From: Bugulina stolonifera
Lineage: Eukaryota > Bryozoa > Gymnolaemata > Cheilostomatida > Bugulidae
Direction: 5' to 3'
Assembly (NCBI GenBank): GCA_935421135.1
Contig: OW285189.1
Span: forward strand, 15,707,072 to 15,771,071
DNA: 64,000 nucleotides
Shown piece after piece: positions 24,601 to 42,042 of this stretch. The notes under the pieces were generated by a model. That model ran no database searches. It saw only the letters and a list, made by a program, of their open reading frames with translations, and was not told the origin of the DNA. Each line of letters opens with the position of its first letter. Position 1 is the first letter of the stretch. A program made the translations under genes and the position numbers.

Positions 24601-26338
24601 AGAAACACCAAAAGCCTAAACTCAGATAGAGTATCAAAGTATATATGGTTACCTCCATTGTTTAACTTCACTCAAGATTTGCTTGCAGTGACCAGTATTT
24701 ATCATACATCTATCAATCATGTTACATATTTTCGAAATGAGGTTTGACAAACAGTGGAAAACAGACTATCTATCAATCACCTTTTCCTCTAGCTTTTGCT
24801 GACGCTTACGTTCCTTTTCCTCCTCCCTTTCCTTCTTCTTCTGTTCCATAACTAATTGATGCTGCTCTCGCTTCTTCTTCGCCGACACACTTAGATTCTA
24901 CAACACACAATACAGCAATGATACAATACAATAATTTATCAAGTTTTGATCCAGTGGCAGTAGCCTTTAACACAAAATGACATAGTTTCAGTATGAAAAA
25001 TGTTTTGGGGCAGTTATACAATATAGTTATAGAAAGTAGAGAACCATATCATTTAATATGCATTTGTGGTGATTAGATTAGTGGACTTTTCTTACAAGTT
25101 CAAAGGTGCGTCTGAATTACCTTCTTGACTGAAGATTTAGGCGTCTCAGAAGTAATCGAACAATCAGGGCTGGTGAGTAAGATACTAGAGTTAGCACTCT
25201 GGTTTAAGGGCAACGAATCATCGAAAGTTACCTACGGGATACGAGCAAAACAAGAAATAATAACAAACATTGAATTACATACAAGACTCAACAAACAATT
25301 GAAAAACTACCTGCCAGCATGAAGTAACACTAGGAACCACTATTCATCATACATCCATGTTGAAACATGGTAAAAGCAATAGGGTCATAGCTAAGGTCAT
25401 GCTAGATAAACAACTACATCTTGTGTGGACTAACATTATGTTGAGAGATCCCTTCTAATTCAGCAGCAGATACAACATCACTGGGTTTAGCTGTGGTTTG
25501 AATTGCATCTTCTGCATCATTGACTTCTTCATCAGTTTTTTCTAATGGTACATTCTCCATTTCTTCACAAAGAAGAACTTCATCAGAAGATGTACTTGAG
25601 CTGACTTCTATCTTTGGAGTATCACATCGTTTGAGTACAAGAAAAGGTTCAAGATTATGCTTTGGTTTGCTAACTGATTGAGAAACTGCAGCAGGTTCCA
25701 CTTGCTCCGAGCTAGAACTAACTTCAGGTTCTCCGGAAGATGGTTTAGCCGCATCTACAATTGATGAATTTAAACATAAGAATCAGATATTTATTTATAG
25801 CCAGCACGTCCAGTTGATAGACGCTAAACTGACGTAAAGATTGAGTAGGCGATACTCAGTTTAATACATTGAATGACATTCGTACTCACCTTGTGTTGTT
25901 GGGATCAAGCTTCGCTTCACGTTTACTTTCTTCTGTGGTTCTTCTTTAATGTCAGTTGCAGTTCTAGGACGCTTATTTGCTGATAAGGTGGGGGGAATAG
26001 GCGTGGTACTAGAATTCTTTGATTTTATGAAGAAAGGAAGGGTTGCTAAAAATTTTACGTTACAAAGATACATTTGGGAAAATGACTTCACAGCATATCG
26101 ATGGTATTACTGGACCACCTGCTTAAATCATTACACATCATACCACATTGGAAAATGTTTTAGCTCTGTACCTAAAGCCATGCAATATAGGCCTAGATAC
26201 ATTTATATACAAAACTAATAAAAAGTATAGAATTAAGTAGTATCAATAGGCCTAACATACTGATTAGAGTGCCTTTAATGGCTTAAGTGCAGGTTTATGA
26301 TAGCACTCACTTTGTGTTAGCTTCTTCACATTAGACAT
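18679..26338 (-). CDS. CHAF1A: Chromatin assembly factor 1 large subunit (CAF-1 p150)
   Basis: Fifteen exons on the minus strand: 26338-26311, 26045-25890, 25754-25435, 25231-25121, 24897-24781, 24342-24200, 23824-23689, 23475-23195, 23094-22857, 22397-22307, 21788-21604, 21259-21178, 20855-20756, 20260-20073, 19607-18679; all phases agree, giving 1034 aa. The N-terminus VKKLTQTTLPFF is a PIP-like PCNA-binding motif with the same Q-x-x-L-P-F spacing as vertebrate p150. Exons 4-7 encode the highly charged KER coiled coil. Exon 8 has KFFHKPSS and FKPFPVKSDMKLAPLL. Exon 9 has AYFGTWRKKSKHIKPRRPLG and the acidic ED stretch DEWEEEEPGES. The winged-helix-type region follows (RKCCWYVQEEVL). CAF-1 deposits H3-H4 behind replication forks. 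The last exon adds a Ser/Thr/Pro-rich tail with five RR[VI]xxTTL repeats, not a known standard p150 feature. The donor chosen for exon 3 (GTTAGT) is the least certain join. Confidence 0.93.
18806..19278 (-). repeat. Five coding repeats of RR[VI]xxTTL in CHAF1A tail
   Basis: Inside the last CHAF1A exon the motif occurs as RRVGFTTLQ, RRVSLTTLS, RRVSLTTLS, RRITLTTLS and RRVQLTTLS, at about residues 836, 875, 912, 952 and 984, spaced 32-40 residues apart. The linkers are Ser/Thr/Pro/Lys-rich, with STPPKPK and STSPKPK following the second and third copies. A weaker sixth relative (GGVVLITLGD) lies about 57 residues before the first. The DNA between motifs has diverged, so selection appears to hold the short motif. 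Confidence 0.9.
20272..20572. repeat. Minisatellite of about 16 units with higher-order pattern
   Basis: Units of 17-19 bp (AGAGTCACATGTATAAACC and variants with AGATAAAC) are tandemly arranged. Four variant units form a roughly 74-bp block that itself repeats two to three times. The array begins right beside the acceptor of CHAF1A exon 14. Confidence 0.9.
20933..21012. repeat. About 31-bp tandem repeat, 2.5 copies
   Basis: The phrase GCAATGTCC(G/A)CAGGTAAAAG recurs in tandem with diverged copies in the CHAF1A intron between exons 12 and 13. Confidence 0.75.
21276..21380. repeat. About 50-bp tandem repeat, about 2 copies
   Basis: CTACAACAG(T/C)TGTATAGCACATAG recurs with AT-rich spacers in the CHAF1A intron between exons 11 and 12. 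Confidence 0.75.
22408..22560. repeat. About 42-bp tandem repeat, 3 copies
   Basis: The unit containing CAGCTGACATACATGTATAT and TAGGTCAAACAACA is repeated three times, starting within about 15 bp of the acceptor of CHAF1A exon 10. Any branch point of that intron is likely within or beside the array. Confidence 0.85.
22736..22813. repeat. About 40-bp tandem duplication
   Basis: CATGTGCCCCTTG(T/C)TCACTGAT occurs twice, followed by related AAGTGATTAGC-like tails, in the CHAF1A intron between exons 9 and 10. Confidence 0.75.
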
Positions 26339-27959
26339 TGTAAAAATGTAGTTATAGCGAAGACAGTCAGTGCTTTACCAGGTGATCTGATTTGATAACA
26401 TCCTGAGCAATTACTTCCCTGAAAACAAATGCATTTCCATGAAGACTACCACTTATATTGCAGCATAAGTTAATAACAAGGTATTGTATCTGCTGAAAGC
26501 AGCTGAAGAAGTCCCCTAGTTTAAAAAGTAAAACATTCATCAAGACTAAGATTTACTTTGTTACCTATTGTTAAAATACTGTACCTAAACGCGCAAAATC
26601 AGTCACTGTGGTTGACTGTCAGAAGGGCAACTGAAATATGAAAAGGCAAAAGAAAAGGAGTCACAAGACTTGTGAACTGCTTGCCACGCTCAGTACGAGC
26701 TGTTCGTTATTCCACAACAGTTTCCTGCCAGGAACCATTCGAGATCTTAAGGGGGAGAAGACAAATGATTCTGCGACACACACCGCCAACAATGCCGACA
26801 CATAGAAACAGGGCCGTCACAGGACCCCTACTGAAGTCACCACAGCATATAAACTGAAATTTAACCATATCTAGCAAAAGCTAGCACAAATGTTCCTTAC
26901 TAAAGTTTTCCCAAATGATGCACGTCCCTTCTACTCGCTCTAGTGGTCCAACGTGATGTCTACCCCACATATGCTAAGTAACTTAGTAAGTAAGTACGAC
27001 AAATTTAAATTAGTCGACTTATAGGGAGGGACAGAAATTGAGATAGCATAACTACTTATTTACTATGATAAACAGTTTATGAGTAGCCATGCTCAGATTT
27101 CTTCAGAAACAGCCTAAAATTTTACACTATAGTAAGTTTTCACTCCAGAAGAGAAGAGAAGGCAGAGGAGTAGTAGTAGTAGTCAGTGATTGAGTGAAAG
27201 TGTGAGCTAAGGTATCAATACAGACTACAGTTATCGAGTTGCTAATGGAGCAATTTAAAATTTGCTAAGCTTAAGTAAACGAGTCAAACTGGTAAAGCCA
27301 TAGATTTACTATTGAACTATTATAAATAGTTACTTATTACTTTACTAATTTTTGTATAAAATTATTTAATCATTTTGATTTTCAGTGTAAATATTTTATA
27401 CCTTACAAAATTGCTGCACCACCCGCCAATATATGCCCCAAACAATATTTCTACTTTTAATATGGAGTCTCTAATGAATATTGATAAATAATCTTATACA
27501 TCAATTAATCATTTGGTTCTCGAAAAGGTCAAGGTGGTTAGTGCTACCAAGGCTCTTTGCACAATTAGCTTTTGCTAGTACGAAAGTATCAGGGTGCACC
27601 CTATACGCATTGCAGATTTACTATATAGAATTGAGCTACATTTTTAAAAGGCCTTGGCTCCAATTGCGTTGTTCAGTAAACTCAAGATGACAGCATGCCA
27701 TTTTGCCACAACCTGTTGCCTCCTTGAGTCGTTTGCCAGCGGTCCGATTCTGTTTACTTAGTACAGTCGTACTTACTACATAAATAGATGTTATTATGTT
27801 AGGTTGACAGTCATTATCATAATGATAATCGAATAGTCACCATAAGAAAGAGGCAGTATTAATTCAATAATATTTAATTAAAATAATATTAATTTAATTT
27901 AATGGCAATAGTCGAATAGAATGTATCACATGGCTTGGTATATTATATTTGAAACTATA

Positions 27960-28008
27960 CCAAAACGATGCCTAATTTATTTCAGAAATATATTAAGCAT
28001 CGTTTTGG
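27960..28008. repeat. 12-bp inverted repeat
   Basis: CCAAAACGATGC at 27960-27971 is matched by GCATCGTTTTGG at 27997-28008, leaving a 25-nt loop. The surroundings are very AT-rich. It may be the core of a degraded inverted-repeat element. Confidence 0.8.
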
Positions 28009-28280
28009 CACTATTTAATACTAATGAATATTAATTAATTAAAAAGGAATTTAATCATTTTACAATGATCCAATTTTGTAAAACACGGCTGACAATTTTA
28101 GCATTTTAAGACTAAGGCGTATTTGGAAACTGTACTGGTTCATATAGGACTGCTCTAATTATCCGAATATAACTTGTGCGTTCAGGTGTGACTAATGCTT
28201 GATTTGAAGGGGCTTCCCCTTGTTTACAATAATATTATTACCAGGCATGCCTAACCTAGCGATATAGCTAGTGCTATAGG

Positions 28281-28545
28281 TGTCTTCGCGACCTAAACTT
28301 CAGACCCAGGCCGATTTACGAAAATATTTTCCGGCACACATCTGTCACAGGGTCGCAAACACACCGGCCTGGGCCAAAAGCAAAATCCTCATTTTCGTGC
28401 GAAGAAATTAGCTGTGCCGATGAGCTAGGGATGGTTTCGTCCGACCAAGCAAAATCCCAGGCCAATAGCCCTTGTGACCTTTGTCGGACAGCCATCTTGT
28501 GATTTTTATATGCGACCTGGGTTCGTCCAAGAGGTCACGAAGACA
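28281..28545. mobile_element. Small inverted-repeat element (MITE-like), copy 1
   Basis: Begins TGTCTTCGCGACCT and ends AGGTCACGAAGACA, a 14-bp terminal inverted repeat with one mismatch. The interior shares long blocks with the copy at 29715-29961, including AAAAGCAAAATCCTCATTTT and CACACCGGC. The element is about 265 bp, GC-richer than its flanks, and has no coding capacity. I see no clear target duplication. Confidence 0.75.
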
Positions 28546-28766
28546 TCTTATATTATTGAATAAGATAAATTGATCTTGCCGCAGATTGCTATTTATAAGC
28601 TTGCACGGTGCAATATCCGAATATGCCTAATACCTTTTTAATTTAGAAAAATGGTCACAGTCAGATACATGGAAAATGTCATTCAATGTTTCCAAGTGCG
28701 CTTCCCTGCAAATGTGCTATCCACCTTTGAACGTATGTGATAGCTTTTTATATGAGATGGCATCAG

Positions 28767-28880
28767 GCTTGCCAAGTTTGACTGATGAAAATCAGGGAGA
28801 TTCAGCATTTGGGTGGGGTACCAAAATTTGAGTTGAAGTTCAGGGAGTCTCCTGCGGAATCAGGGAGACTTGGTGAGTCT
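28767..28880 (+). repeat. Dispersed repeat, copy A
   Basis: Contains GCTTGCCAAGTTT, AATCAGGGAGATT, GCATTTGGGTGGGG and AAAATTTGAG in that order. The same ordered words, diverged, appear in reverse orientation at about 54990-55118. It is probably a fragment of a transposable element; the ends are not defined. Confidence 0.55.
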
Positions 28881-29714
28881 GGGTGGCACCGCCATTATCT
28901 TGGGCTCTAAATACACTGTACATCTACATTCATATCAATAAAATTACTACCAAAGTGACCTCAAAGACTGTCCAAGCTCTGAAGAGTGAAGAGCACTAAA
29001 ACATGATAACACACCAACTCGCAAAATGGCCTATCTTTCCATAGCCAGACTGACTCTTGAGTTGACTTGCTAAATGCTGGATCCTCATTAAAACAATTAA
29101 ATGCACCAGCTTGACAATTGGAAAAACAAGCTCTAAGATTTATCTTTAATGTTAGATATCAAATGAGTAAATATTTAGCAGAGAAATCTAATGAGGCACA
29201 TAGCAATTCCAAGTATTTTATTTTCGTCATTTGATCCAGAAGATGAAGAAACACGGAGTTGAAAAGTTATAGTTGAAACTAAAACGTAATGGACAAAAAT
29301 GGTAAAAACACATATATTGACAGTATACATGTATGTAAAATACAAAAAGGACATGGTGTAATAAATGAGTGCCCACTCCAATTACACACGTAAATGCGTT
29401 CTCAGTGGAAAAAAGTTTAAAAATTATTATAAATTGGATGTTTGTAGAATACCAATGTCCTAGTAAGATATGCATTGCGCCAATTAATAATGTGAGCATT
29501 AAGCCATTAATTTATTTTTATTAATATGCATGTCATGTCATGCCGTGAACAAGGAACCGTGAACAAGGAACTAAGGCTTATTCAAATTTTTCTTCTACTG
29601 CAACTAACTGTAACAAGCGAAGTATTGTTTAGTGTGCTGTTTGAGTTGGGTGTAGTGACCAATGTAGATGCTGTTTAGTAGTGCTGCTCTTCCTCTAATT
29701 ATTGTGTTAGTTAG

Positions 29715-29961
29715 TGTCTTCGCGACCTAGATTTTAGGCACAGGCCAACTTGCTGAAAACTTTTCCAGCCCACTTCCCTCACAGGGTAGCGAACACACCG
29801 GCTTTGGCCAAAAGCAAAATCCTCATTTTTGTGCGAGAAACTTGGGTCTGCCGATTAGCTAGAGATGGTTTTTTCCAACCAAGCAAAATCCAAGGCTAAT
29901 AGAACTTTGGGTCTAGGATTTTTAGTTGCGACCCAGGTCAGTCCAAAAGGTCACGAAAACA
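29715..29961. mobile_element. Small inverted-repeat element (MITE-like), copy 2
   Basis: About 247 bp, starting TGTCTTCGCGACCT and ending AGGTCACGAAAACA. It shares its interior with the copy at 28281-28545 in the same orientation, with several small indels. The inverted repeat may extend outward here (TAGTTAG before, CTAACTA after). Confidence 0.75.
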
Positions 29962-32512
29962 CTAACTATTAGGGAGGAAGATATCAAACTCTGTCCACAA
30001 AACAATCTTGATTTGGTCAGGCATTACGTTGCCTTCCGGTCGCACAATGGAATCATATTGGCGGAACAGTGACCAACCAGAGGTGTTTGTTCAGTGCAAT
30101 ACTACCTAAACCACGGATAAGCAGCTGTAGCCATGCACAGATACAACCATAGCCATGCACAGGTGGCAACCATAGCCATACACATGTGACAACTGTAGTG
30201 GAAAAATAATATTCATCCACATCAAAAGAGTAGAATGGTAGAATATATATCATAGAATGTCGGGACTTTGTTTGGGAGCACAATTGGAGGAACAAGGTGT
30301 TACCGTTGTATTTCATATCTTCCACTCTACTATCTTAGACAGCAAATCTAAGTGAATCTTATATTGTACTATTTCAAATATTGAAATGTGGATATGTGCT
30401 CAGGGCACTTCAAAGACCATCCGCAAACAGTGGTGTGGGAATTACATACATCACATGTGCATTATAGTGATACACATAACTAATTATCTTATGTTAGCTT
30501 AGTGCCACAGAAGGTTTTAGAACCAAATAACATTATGACAAATTGTGCATTGTGGTATTAAAGGCAATTTACAAGAATACCCCCATGCGGATGACCAGAT
30601 TCAACAAACCCAACCTTGACCCTTGTATATGGAAAAGTTAATTGGTCTAATCTACAAACCATGAGTATTTCTTAGTAGCTAGTAGTTAGTAATTCTAGCT
30701 ACTGACTAATGGCAGGTAATCTAATCCTACCACCTCTTCCTCTGCACCACAAAAATGGTATCATTTCCATGAATATAGATAAGATCCATGTTAATTCATA
30801 GTGCAGCACAGCACACATGTATAATTTTAAATTTTGACAGTTTGAACGTTTAACTTCTGAGTGTACTTGGGTCTTGTGTGACATCCTAGTAGACATATAT
30901 AAATTTTATCACACCAAGTAATAGATGACTACCAGCATTTTTATTAGTGTGAGCCAAGAGGGGGTTTGAAGAGCCTGTACTTGGTAGCCATGACAACCAA
31001 ATGTTTTATAATCTGCTTATATTAGTCAAGTCATCAATGTGGTTTTATATCATTGCCAAATCCAGGGTCAAATATCCCCTGTGTATCAGTATTAGCAAAA
31101 ACAAACTGCCCTGAAGCTGGCTTTATGTGGAAGGTCTAAATAATGGGATAAGACTTGTTTTGTGTAGCTTTTAGATGATAATGATGTATTTTTGTATACT
31201 TGGCACAGCCATGTGAGATATCTAGTAACTGGTGAACCAATGAATAAGGTTCCTTTCTAATATTTTGTACTTTCTATAAATATTATTATAGATAAATATT
31301 TGTTGTGAATCATAATCAACAGACATAGACTGTAAATTTTGCTTGTTATAGTGTTTTTGTTTTGTGTCTATTGATAAATTTATTGCTCTATTCACTCATT
31401 ATCACAGGTGGCATTCTGCCATATAGTTTCCCATTATGATACTCATGTAATAGTTATTATTTTTAATTTTTTCATTGTTGCGTGAGTTGTATTATTTTAT
31501 CATTTTGATGATGATGACTACTGCAATGTAGGTAATCCCCTTTCCCTTGAGTCATTGACCCTGGTACCTTAACTCTTGCTTCCCTCTACTCAGTCCTCTG
31601 TAGTACTCAGTATCCCTTTTTTTCGTAAAATTCTCCTATCAACTGCTGCTGCAGGTAATTCCTATATGCCTTCGTTATACTCATATACTCAGTGCTTGTC
31701 CACATAGAGGCAATGAAAGTTGCTCTTTGACAAAAAAATGCTTTGAGGCCTACCAAGCTGTGAGAAAAGTTTGTTTGATCAACAACATAAAAAACTGAAT
31801 ATACATATAGGTTGAATAGTTGTCCTGTTGCCAGTGTGTTCTTGTCTGGCATCATTTTGGTTGCTATGAATAGCCCTCTATATTAATATTAATTCAAGCC
31901 AATAAATATCTCTGATGTTAATAAATAGCTTTTTTATGTAACATCACTACTATATGATATCATATTCAAGTATGACTACATGCTTGCTATTGTGATGCTT
32001 CATTACTGTAGCATGGATGTGAGAACAATGTTTTCTAAGTATTACTAGTAAAATGTACTGAATAGAGTGTTGCTATACTGGCGTCAAAAGATATTTTTTC
32101 GTGATACAATCACTTCACTGATCTGAATGACCAGTGGTAGTAGCATGTAGTTACACATGATACAGGTGTGCATGTGGCATGTGTTTACCCATGGAATACA
32201 GGTGTAGCCTACCTAATCACAGGTGTGCCAGAAATAGTACTTAATTATGTCCATTTAATTCAACTCACGGATGGGCAACTGGCTGCCATCTACTGCAACA
32301 CTTTTGGGCTGAGAGCATAAATTATGATGTATCATTTATAGTATTGATATTAATTAATTGATCATTATTATTAATCAATCCTCAATTTGGGAGAGTTTAG
32401 ACTATATGATATCTGAGGAAGTGGACACTGAACCAGTAAGGCCCAGTGGACAGTATATTTATATGTTTATTATTTGAGTAGATACAGGCAGTACATTATA
32501 TAGTTGTACTTG

Positions 32513-32513
<1 letters not shown>

Positions 32514-32546
<33 letters not shown>
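32514..32546. repeat. (TG)n microsatellite
   Basis: Uninterrupted run of about 16 TG dinucleotides, roughly 220 bp upstream of the kinase start codon. Confidence 0.95.
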
Positions 32547-32549
<3 letters not shown>

Positions 32550-32765
32550 CAATCACTTGATACAGAATTAGATTTGTTGTAATCAAATACTTGACATGTT
32601 TTTAGTATCTGTGTGATGAGTGACGTAGAGATATGACAGTGTCCTCAGTCAGTCTAGCTTGTAGTACCATAGCATAGAGACAGGCTACTCTAGATTGTAG
32701 ACTGTGTGTAGGCTACTATATATCTATCATATTCTTATACACATACAGAATACAGACAGAGAAGG

Positions 32766-38478
<5,713 letters not shown>

Positions 38479-39084
38479 GGTCGGTCTGTTGGACTCTCAT
38501 AATCGTCAACTAGATTTTTTAGATCGTTCTTGATCTCATAAACTTCCATAATATTATTGAATCAGGAATTTATAGCCATAAATGTTTGACGGTACTGATT
38601 TTGCATTTTGACAATATTACTAATTCTGTACATACGTTCCTTTTACATTAAACGCCAGGATTTTACAACAACTTGTATTATAGATGATACTACATTGGTA
38701 ATTTGCCTCAGAGGTACATGTAGGTTGATTGTTTTCAATAGAATCTTGGTGCTACTAACAATTATGATCATCTAGTCAATCACCAACTACATTGTATATG
38801 CAAGTGATACATTTAGTTGGTTAAATTTCATATATTTTTTCACTTTTTCTGATAATATCATTTGGATGTACATTAATTTTGATATCTATAAGATTTTACT
38901 GTAAACTATAATATAAATATTGTATGTTAAAAATGCACTGTTTGTTGTCATTTGAAAATATATGTACGTTTTATGCTATACAGACTTGGTATTGTTTAAC
39001 ATGAAGACATAATGTATTGCGTTATATGTATCATGACGCTGTCATTATTAAGTCGTAACTAGCTTACTGTGTAACCACTGGATC
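38479..39084. other. Intergenic kinase to ABHD17
   Basis: 606 bp, AT-rich. It holds the kinase 3' UTR, with a candidate ATTAAA at 38647-38652, and the ABHD17 promoter and 5' UTR. No gene is seen. Confidence 0.5.
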
Positions 39085-42042
39085 ATGGCGATGAACACCC
39101 TGTCTTGTGGTGAGTTTTGCTGTCTCTTCTGTTGTCCACCCTGTCCAAGAAACATTGCTTCGAAGTTGGCCTTTTTACCACCAGAGCCTTCCTACTCTGT
39201 GAACACTGAGGATAATGGAGCTAGTTATAGTCTTCATCTCTCTGATAGAGCAGAATTCCAGTACAGCCAAAAAGAGTTGGACTGCATCGAAGTGTTTAAA
39301 GCAAAGACTAAGCGTGGTAATAAAATATGTGTCATGTTTGTCCGCTGTACAGGGCCCTCCCAATATACCTTACTATTTAGTCATGGAAATGCTGTCGACC
39401 TTGGACAGATGTCAAGTTTTTTCATTGGACTAGGTACGAGACTTAAAGTTAATATATGCAGCTACGATTACTCAGGATATGGCGTGAGTGAAGGCAAGCC
39501 TTCTGAACGTAATCTATATCATGATGTAGATGTTGCATACTATATACTCCGTACCAGATACAACCACAACCCAGAGAATATAGTGCTCTATGGACAGAGT
39601 ATCGGTTCTGTTCCTACAGTAGATCTAGCTTCTAGGTATGAAGTGGCAGCTGTTATACTTCACTCTCCACTGATGTCAGGACTCAGAGTAGCCTGCCCTG
39701 ATACACAGAGAACCTATTGTTGTGATTCATTTGTCAGGTAAGCATTGTTATGTAGGTGAGTACACAATGACCTACACTGTGTAGATACATGTACTATTAC
39801 ATTATTCTTAGAAGTGATCCATCACCTGAAAACTTGGACTAAATAGACAATATGATGTGGTTAATGAGATACTTATAAGCTATTATATAATATAGAGGCT
39901 TTCAATATTACCATGGTAAATATTACAACAAATACTAACAAACTACTAATATTTTACATAAAGAGATAGACCAGAAACCACCTGAGCCCCATTGCCTCTA
40001 CGAATAGAGTTTTTGAAGAGCGAAGTTTTAAGATATAGAAAACACAATAATTCTGAAAACAAGGAATGTACATTCAAAAATTAATTTGAAACCAAACTAG
40101 TGTTTTATCTATTATTGTAATGTTTTTGGAGTTGTCTTACATACGAGAGCCGAGGGCTGCAAGTATGTGAAGGGCTTGGAGGGTGGTAGAGGCCGACCAA
40201 GTGTACCTTCTGCTCATTACATAAAAGAGTGAACAGCTATATGTGCTCTTTATAGGTGTATTGTAAGTTATATCAGATGTAGGCCGATGCCAAGACTCAT
40301 TGGAGCTCAGGACCGACGTAGGTCATGTATAGTTTATACTCCGAGGGAGTGCAGAGAAAGATTGTCTAGCCTTGAGATCTTAGGACCGACGCTAGGTTCA
40401 TTTAGAACCCGGGATCGACCTAAGTCTAAGGGGTGTATAGAGATATGCTTAGCCTAGGATGGGGTGAACTCGAGCCGTACTGGATCAAGGGATCCTCCGG
40501 TGGAGTTACCCGCCTAAAGAGTAAGCCTCTGTAGGTTTGAGTTAGGAGATGTTGCTTTATTCAAGCGCAATCAACAACTGACTAAACATAACAAATGCAC
40601 TACCTTATATACTATAACAACTTCCGGCCAAAGGAGCCCGACATGGTATCGGCCAGCCGACATGGTATCGGCTCCGGAACTGATGCAACAACATGGATGG
40701 TTCCGCCCGATGTCGGCCACATAAAAGGTCAGCCTTGGCACAAAATGTGCTTACAATAAGAAGAAACATGTCATATATAATTATGAGCTTAATCTATAAG
40801 GTCGGCCATGAAGTTACTATATAAATGGCAAAAAGACTATTAAATTACAACCAAGCAAGAGTAGACAATTACTGAGTATGTATATAAATGTGGGAAAAAC
40901 CAAGATGCAATATAAGTGTAATCCCAAAGCTTGATTGCTAGTATATGTACGTATATATATAAGACACGCAGTGTATAAGACAGTATAATAATGAATGCAT
41001 GAATGGGTATGAATACAATAAGATGTCATGCAAGAATAATGTCAGTGTTTATGGTAATGTTATGTACAAATAGGAGTACAGTTCGTTTCCAGGCAAGCTG
41101 TTTCACCACATTATGCGCATAATATATATACATGTAGACATGATCTTGTATACTCCAGGGCTCTCAAGTTGCTCAGACAAAAAATCCGAGCAAATGTACA
41201 ATGTACTGCAATATTACTCAAACAGCAATTGGTCAGGGATATAAATAAAGCTGTTGGTCACTTACATGCACATATCTATTGCTTTATGGAGTTAGCCTAA
41301 CTAATTTCTCACAGCCTAATAATCTCAGTACATACATGTAATTCAGTCCTAGCCCTTAGAAAGTAATGAAATTAGTAGCTTTTTCCTAAGCAACTCACAA
41401 GCTATGAGATAAACTGAAGATTAATTTGGAGATTTGGACCATTTCAATTCAAAATATAGCTAATGTGAGAAAATCTCCCAGAATCCGAGCAGATCACTAA
41501 TAATGGTAAACCTCCCGAGCTCTCCGAGCAAGCACTCAAAATCCGAACTGCTTGGGGAAAATCCCAGAGCTTGAGAGCCCTGATACTCTATGCTCTATAG
41601 AAACTATTGCCCATTTACTTGCAAGAAAAATATAAAGTTGTAGTAGAAATGCACACAAGTATCCCTTTGGTTTGAGAGTGACTATACTAATTTACATACA
41701 TGTGTCTGTGACTTGTACAATAAAATATACATCACATTTTTGTTGTTCTCAAATAATCATTGGCATAATTATTCTCATAACATGGCTATTATTCTAAACT
41801 TGATTAGCATAGACAAGATTGGAAAAGTCAGGTCTCCAGTCATGGTAATACATGGCACTGATGATGAAGTTATTGACTTCTCCCATGGCTTGGAGATCTA
41901 TGACAAATCACCAGTTACAGTTGAGCCTTTATGGGTAGAAGGTGCAGGACATAATGATGTAGAACTTTATGGTTCCTATCTAGAGCGTCTTAAGAAATTG
42001 CTGGAACATGATCTGCCTAAACTTCAGGGAATAAAATCATGA
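39085..42042 (+). CDS. ABHD17: ABHD17-type alpha/beta-hydrolase (protein depalmitoylase)
   Basis: Two exons, 39085-39737 and 41808-42042, give 295 aa. The N-terminus carries the family's Cys cluster ([14 protein letters not shown]), a palmitoylation site that anchors the enzyme to membranes, followed by [12 protein letters not shown]. The hydrolase core has the [12 protein letters not shown] oxyanion region, the nucleophile elbow YGQSIGSVP (Ser near residue 174), an acid in [13 protein letters not shown] and the catalytic His in [13 protein letters not shown]. Family members remove palmitate from proteins such as Ras and PSD-95. Length is slightly under the human paralogs, and this looks like a single pre-duplication form. 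The only intron (2.07 kb) contains two probable transposable elements. The start ATG was chosen because it begins the Cys-rich leader; ATG at 39091 is an alternative two codons on. Confidence 0.95.
40130..40740. mobile_element. GC-enriched probable transposon remnant
   Basis: In the ABHD17 intron this block is clearly GC-richer than its flanks. It has internal near-repeats (GGACCGACG at 40312 and 40382; CCGACATGGTATCGGC-type words near 40640 and 40660) and no coding frame. It resembles a solo LTR or SINE-like insertion, but I could not identify terminal repeats or a target duplication with confidence. Confidence 0.4.
41156..41582. mobile_element. Non-autonomous DNA transposon with 13-bp inverted ends
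   Basis: Starts CAGGGCTCTCAAG and ends CTTGAGAGCCCTG, a perfect 13-bp terminal inverted repeat over 427 bp. Flanks share ATACTC on both sides (a 6-bp partial duplication, possibly the remains of 8 bp). The interior repeats AATCCGAGCA-like words near both ends. CAGGG-type ends fit hAT elements. No protein is encoded. It sits in the ABHD17 intron. Confidence 0.75.

Larger units (their letters stand above)
26339..32765. other. 6.4-kb gene-poor interval between divergent CHAF1A and kinase genes
   Basis: AT-rich sequence with no open frame showing domain homology or coding pattern. It must hold the CHAF1A promoter on its left and the kinase promoter on its right, possibly with non-coding 5' exons of the kinase. 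It also holds a short inverted repeat at 27960-28008, two copies of a small inverted-repeat element (28281-28545 and 29715-29961), a diverged dispersed repeat at 28767-28880, a short tandem CCATAGCCATGCACA-type repeat at 30126-30195, and a (TG)n run near 32514-32546. Confidence 0.6.

Noticed and set aside
26672..26857. 61-residue open frame upstream of CHAF1A
   Set aside because: Isolated, no homology I recognise, no splice partner.
29175..29499. Overlapping 68- and 90-residue minus-strand frames rich in Phe/Tyr/Ile
   Set aside because: Composition reflects AT-rich DNA; there is no coding signal.
40130..40740. tRNA or snRNA cluster, from the GC-rich structured look
   Set aside because: No GGTTCGAATCC-type B box, no cloverleaf and no Sm site could be found.
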